Translations under genes and position numbers: made by a program | Notes under the pieces: generated by a model | Databases searched by the model: none | Told to the model about the DNA's origin: nothing | The model's input: the letters and a program-made list of their open reading frames with translations, nothing else | Shown here: in pieces, positions 61,697 through 64,000 of the stretch | Layout: each line of letters opens with the position of its first letter | Numbering within the stretch: the stretch's first letter is position 1 | NCBI RefSeq assembly: GCF_003416895.1 | Contig: NZ_QVIO01000001.1 | Location: 930,001-994,000, forward strand | Direction of reading: 5' to 3' | Length of the DNA: 64,000 nt | DNA from: Duganella sp. BJB476 | GTDB lineage: Bacteria; Pseudomonadota; Gammaproteobacteria; Burkholderiales; Burkholderiaceae_D

Positions 61697-63068
61697 CATC
61701 CGGCTGCGGCTGCTGAAGTGGCTGATAGTCCCTATCCTGCTGATCAACCTGGCCGGCGGCGCGCTCACCTACATGCTGGCCTGGCTGCCGGCCCAGCTGG
61801 CGTTCGACCAGGGCCTGTCCGGCGCCGCCGCCGCGCTGGGCGCGCGCCTGAGCGCGGACGGCGGCCAGCTGCGCATCGACCTGCCGCGCCAGGCCGAGCA
61901 AGTGCTGCGCAGCGACGATACCGACGCCGTCTATTTCGTGGTGCGCGACGCGGCCGGCCGCACCATCGCCGGCGACGCCGATTTTCCGCCGTTGCCGCGC
62001 GCGGCGGCCGACGGCGCCGCGTCCGTCAATAAGCCGGCGGTGGCCTTCGACAGCGGCCTGCGCGACGAAGCCGTGCGCGGCGTGGCCTTGCGCCTGAGCT
62101 TGCCGGCGGCCTCGGGTGCGCCGCTGCAGGCGTACATCGGCGTCGCCAAGACGCTGCGCAAGCGCACCCAGGTCCGCCAGGCCGTGGTGCGCGCGCTGGT
62201 GCTGCTGGAGTCGCTGTTCGCGCTGACCTGCGTCGGCCTGATCTGGTTCTCGGTCGGCAACGGCCTGCTGCCCTTGAACCGCCTGCGCGCCGGCCTGAAC
62301 GCGCGCGACGGCGACGACCTCGAACCGATCGCGGCGGCGCAGGTGCCCTACGAACTGGAGCCGGTGGTGTCGGCCTTCAACGGCCTGCTGGACAAGGTCA
62401 GCGAAGGCGCCCGCGCGCGGCAGGAATTCCTGGCCAATGTCGCGCACCAGCTGCGCACGCCGCTGGCCGGCCTGAAGACCCAGCTCGAATGGCTGGGGGC
62501 GCGCCATGCCGAGCCCGAAACCGTGCACTCGCTCAAGCTGATGCTGTCGGCCACCGAGCGCATGATACGCAAGACCAACCAGCTGCTGGCGCTGGCCCGC
62601 GCCGAACCCGGCCACTTTGAAAAAACCCGGCTGGAGCCGGTGGCGCTGGACGCGCTGGTGGAAGTGGCGATCCAGTCCTTCGTCGACCAGGCCACGCTCA
62701 AGGCGATCGACCTCGGCTTCGATCTGCAGCCGGTCACCATCGTCGGCGACCGCTTCCTGCTGCGCGACCTGATCGACAACCTGATCGACAACGCCATCCG
62801 CTACACGCCGCCGCGCGGCACGGTGACGGTGGCTTGCCGGCCGGACGGCGAGGGCGGCTGGCTGAGCGTCGAGGACAACGGCCCCGGCATCCCGCTGGCC
62901 AGGCGCGAGCAGGTGTTCAGCCGCTACGTGCGGCTGGACGACAAGACCACCGGCAGCGGCCTGGGCCTGGCCATCGTGCGCGACATCGTCACCGTCCACG
63001 GCGCCAGCCTCACCATCGCCGAGGGCGCAGGCGGCCGGGGCGCGCTGTTTTCCGTGCACTTTCGCTAG
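61689..63068 (+). CDS. TctE/QseC-type sensor histidine kinase
   Basis: A 459-aa membrane kinase. TM1 is at residues about 8-30, then a periplasmic TctE-like domain (RQAEQVLRSDDTDAVYFVVR), TM2 near 165-185, HAMP-like linker, HisKA with His253 (NVAHQLRTPLAGLKTQLEWL) and HATPase (LIDNLIDNAIRYTP, DNGPGI, GSGLGLAIV). It partners the overlapping OmpR-type regulator. The signal is not identifiable; TctE relatives sense tricarboxylates. Confidence 0.95.
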   Translation: MNSIRLRLLKWLIVPILLINLAGGALTYMLAWLPAQLAFDQGLSGAAAALGARLSADGGQLRIDLPRQAEQVLRSDDTDAVYFVVRDAAGRTIAGDADFPPLPRAAADGAASVNKPAVAFDSGLRDEAVRGVALRLSLPAASGAPLQAYIGVAKTLRKRTQVRQAVVRALVLLESLFALTCVGLIWFSVGNGLLPLNRLRAGLNARDGDDLEPIAAAQVPYELEPVVSAFNGLLDKVSEGARARQEFLANVAHQLRTPLAGLKTQLEWLGARHAEPETVHSLKLMLSATERMIRKTNQLLALARAEPGHFEKTRLEPVALDALVEVAIQSFVDQATLKAIDLGFDLQPVTIVGDRFLLRDLIDNLIDNAIRYTPPRGTVTVACRPDGEGGWLSVEDNGPGIPLARREQVFSRYVRLDDKTTGSGLGLAIVRDIVTVHGASLTIAEGAGGRGALFSVHFR

Positions 63069-63089
63069 TTAAATCCACATTTTCGCCGC

Positions 63090-63125
63090 TGTCAGGAATT
63101 TGTCAGCATTTCCTCAGGGAAATGC
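63090..63125 (+). promoter_or_regulatory. tandem TGTCAG repeat and palindrome upstream of the pilin operon
   Basis: TGTCAG at 63090-63095 and 63101-63106 (11-bp period), then GCATTTCC, TCAG, GGAAATGC (63106-63125), a perfect eight-pair inverted repeat. A -10-like TACACT is at 63139-63144 with no good -35. The direct repeat has the spacing of OmpR-family sites, so the adjacent two-component pair could control the pilin genes; this is inference. Confidence 0.45.
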
Positions 63126-63176
63126 AAGCTTGGCCCGCTACACTCCAGTCATCAGAAAACCAACCGGGAGTGGGCC

Positions 63177-63602
63177 ATGCAGCGTGTCCAAAAAGGCTTT
63201 ACCTTGATCGAGATCATGATCTCCGTGGCCATCGTCGGCATCTTGATGGCGGTGGCGATCCCGGCCTACAGCGACTACGTGATCCGCGGCCGCCTCAGCG
63301 AAGCGTTCACCGCGCTGGGCGGAGCGCAGCCGGCGGCCGAGCAGTTCTGGTCGAATAACCGCACCTATTTCGGCTTCGGCACCGCCAGCAGCTTCCCGCC
63401 CAACACCGCCAACTTCACCTACGGGCTGGGCGGGGCCACCGCCTCCAGCTACACGATTACGGCCACCGGCGTCGGCAAGATGGCCGGCTTCGTCTACACC
63501 ATCGACCAGAGCGGCACCCGCACCACCACCGGCAGTCCGCCCGGCTGGGGCGTCAGCGGCTCGTGCTGGGTGGACCACAAGGGTGGCGCATGTTCCAACT
63601 AA
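63177..63602 (+). CDS. type IV pilin-like protein (PilE type)
   Basis: A 141-aa prepilin. The leader MQRVQKG is cut before FTLIEIMISVAIVGILMAVA, with Glu at +5, and the hydrophobic helix is followed by IPAYSDYVIRGRLSEAFTAL. The globular part ends in GSCWVDHKGGACSN with a C-terminal Cys pair, as in PilE-type minor pilins. It overlaps the next gene by 13 bases. Confidence 0.92.
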   Translation: MQRVQKGFTLIEIMISVAIVGILMAVAIPAYSDYVIRGRLSEAFTALGGAQPAAEQFWSNNRTYFGFGTASSFPPNTANFTYGLGGATASSYTITATGVGKMAGFVYTIDQSGTRTTTGSPPGWGVSGSCWVDHKGGACSN

Positions 63603-64000
63603 CGCCGCCGGCCCGGCGCCGCCAGCGTGGCCTCACGCTGCTGGAGCTGCTGCTGACGCTGACCATCTTCGGTTTCATGCTGGCGATCGGCATCCCGAAC
63701 GCCAGCAAATGGCTGCTCAGCAACCGCGCCCGCAGCGCCAGCGAATTCTATGCCGACGGCTTCAGCCTGGCGCGCCGCCAGGCCGTGATGCACAACAGCT
63801 TCAGCCGGATCTCGCTGACCCCCAACGTCAACAGCGGGCAGATGGACTGGCAGGTCGACATCTGCTTCGTCTCGCCGGCCACCCAGTGCGGCGCGGCCGA
63901 AGCCGGCTGGTCCACGGTCGCGGCGCCGGCCGCCAACGATCCCGAAGGCGCGGCCGGCTACAAATCCGTGTACCGCGCGGCCGACGCGCTGCCGAACTCG
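63590..64000 (+). CDS. GspH/FimT-type pseudopilin, 3' truncated by window edge
   Basis: 137 codons are visible before the window ends. The prepilin site is RG followed by LTLLELLLTLTIFGFMLAIG, with Glu at +5, then IPNASKWLLSNRARSASEFY and a FimT/GspH-like segment (ADGFSLARRQAVMHNSFSRI). ATG at 63590 lies inside the end of the pilin gene in another frame. It is probably the second gene of a type IV pilus minor-pilin operon. Confidence 0.88.
   Translation, partial: MFQLTPPARRRQRGLTLLELLLTLTIFGFMLAIGIPNASKWLLSNRARSASEFYADGFSLARRQAVMHNSFSRISLTPNVNSGQMDWQVDICFVSPATQCGAAEAGWSTVAAPAANDPEGAAGYKSVYRAADALPNS

Noticed and set aside
1..64000. CRISPR arrays, insertion sequences, prophage or integrase genes
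   Set aside because: No regularly spaced repeats, transposase, integrase or phage structural gene was seen on either strand.

Overview
The window is about 65% GC and reads as a chromosomal segment of a motile betaproteobacterium. The order thrS-infC-rpmI-rplT-pheS-pheT-ihfA-merR, the ketone-body and ETF genes and the protein sequences fit Burkholderiales, most likely Oxalobacteraceae (Duganella/Massilia/Janthinobacterium group). The family and genus are inferred from composition and gene order, not from a search.

Region 1 (about 1.2-35.4 kb) is an almost complete flagellar locus. The minus strand carries fliEFGHIJ, then fliD-fliS-fliT-fliK-fliL-fliA-motA-motB, then flgM-flgN and a stand-alone FlgJ-type muramidase. 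flgA diverges on plus, and flgBCDEFGHIJKL plus a hook-associated-like gene follow on minus. fliM-N-P-Q-R-flhB-flhA run on plus, then a second FliK-like gene and one flagellin on minus. The block fliD/S/T/K/L/A/motA/motB is in the same order as lafB-C-D-E-F-S-T-U of lateral (Flag-2) flagellar systems. The fliMNPQR-flhBA block without fliO, the diverging fliEFGHIJ block and the gene after flgL also match. This is therefore most likely a lateral/Flag-2-type system. It departs from the described ones: no lafK activator gene between fliE and fliM, a FlgJ split into two genes, a FliM without the CheY-binding motif, and a second FliK-like protein. A truncated GGDEF-EAL protein sits at the left edge.

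Region 2 (35.6-49.3 kb) is metabolic and stress-related: ETF-quinone oxidoreductase, an SDR, a PAS-LuxR regulator divergent from scoAB (succinyl-CoA:3-ketoacid CoA transferase), dctA, 3-hydroxybutyrate dehydrogenase, an alpha/beta hydrolase, a RidA-family protein, monofunctional-type RelA, a chloramphenicol-acetyltransferase homologue, a DUF3617-like secreted protein and a CDF metal exporter. A 121-bp element with 26-bp inverted arms lies between dctA and bdhA.

Region 3 (49.4-57.6 kb) is the translation cluster. Two identical tandem tRNA-Val(GAC) genes precede thrS, infC (AUA start), rpmI, rplT, pheS, pheT, ihfA (apparent AUU start) and a MerR regulator.

Region 4 (57.7-64 kb) holds a NarL-type response regulator and CHASE3-like histidine kinase, a Crp/Fnr regulator on the opposite strand whose 3' end overlaps the kinase, an OmpR/TctE-type two-component pair, and the start of a type IV pilin/pseudopilin operon that runs off the right edge.
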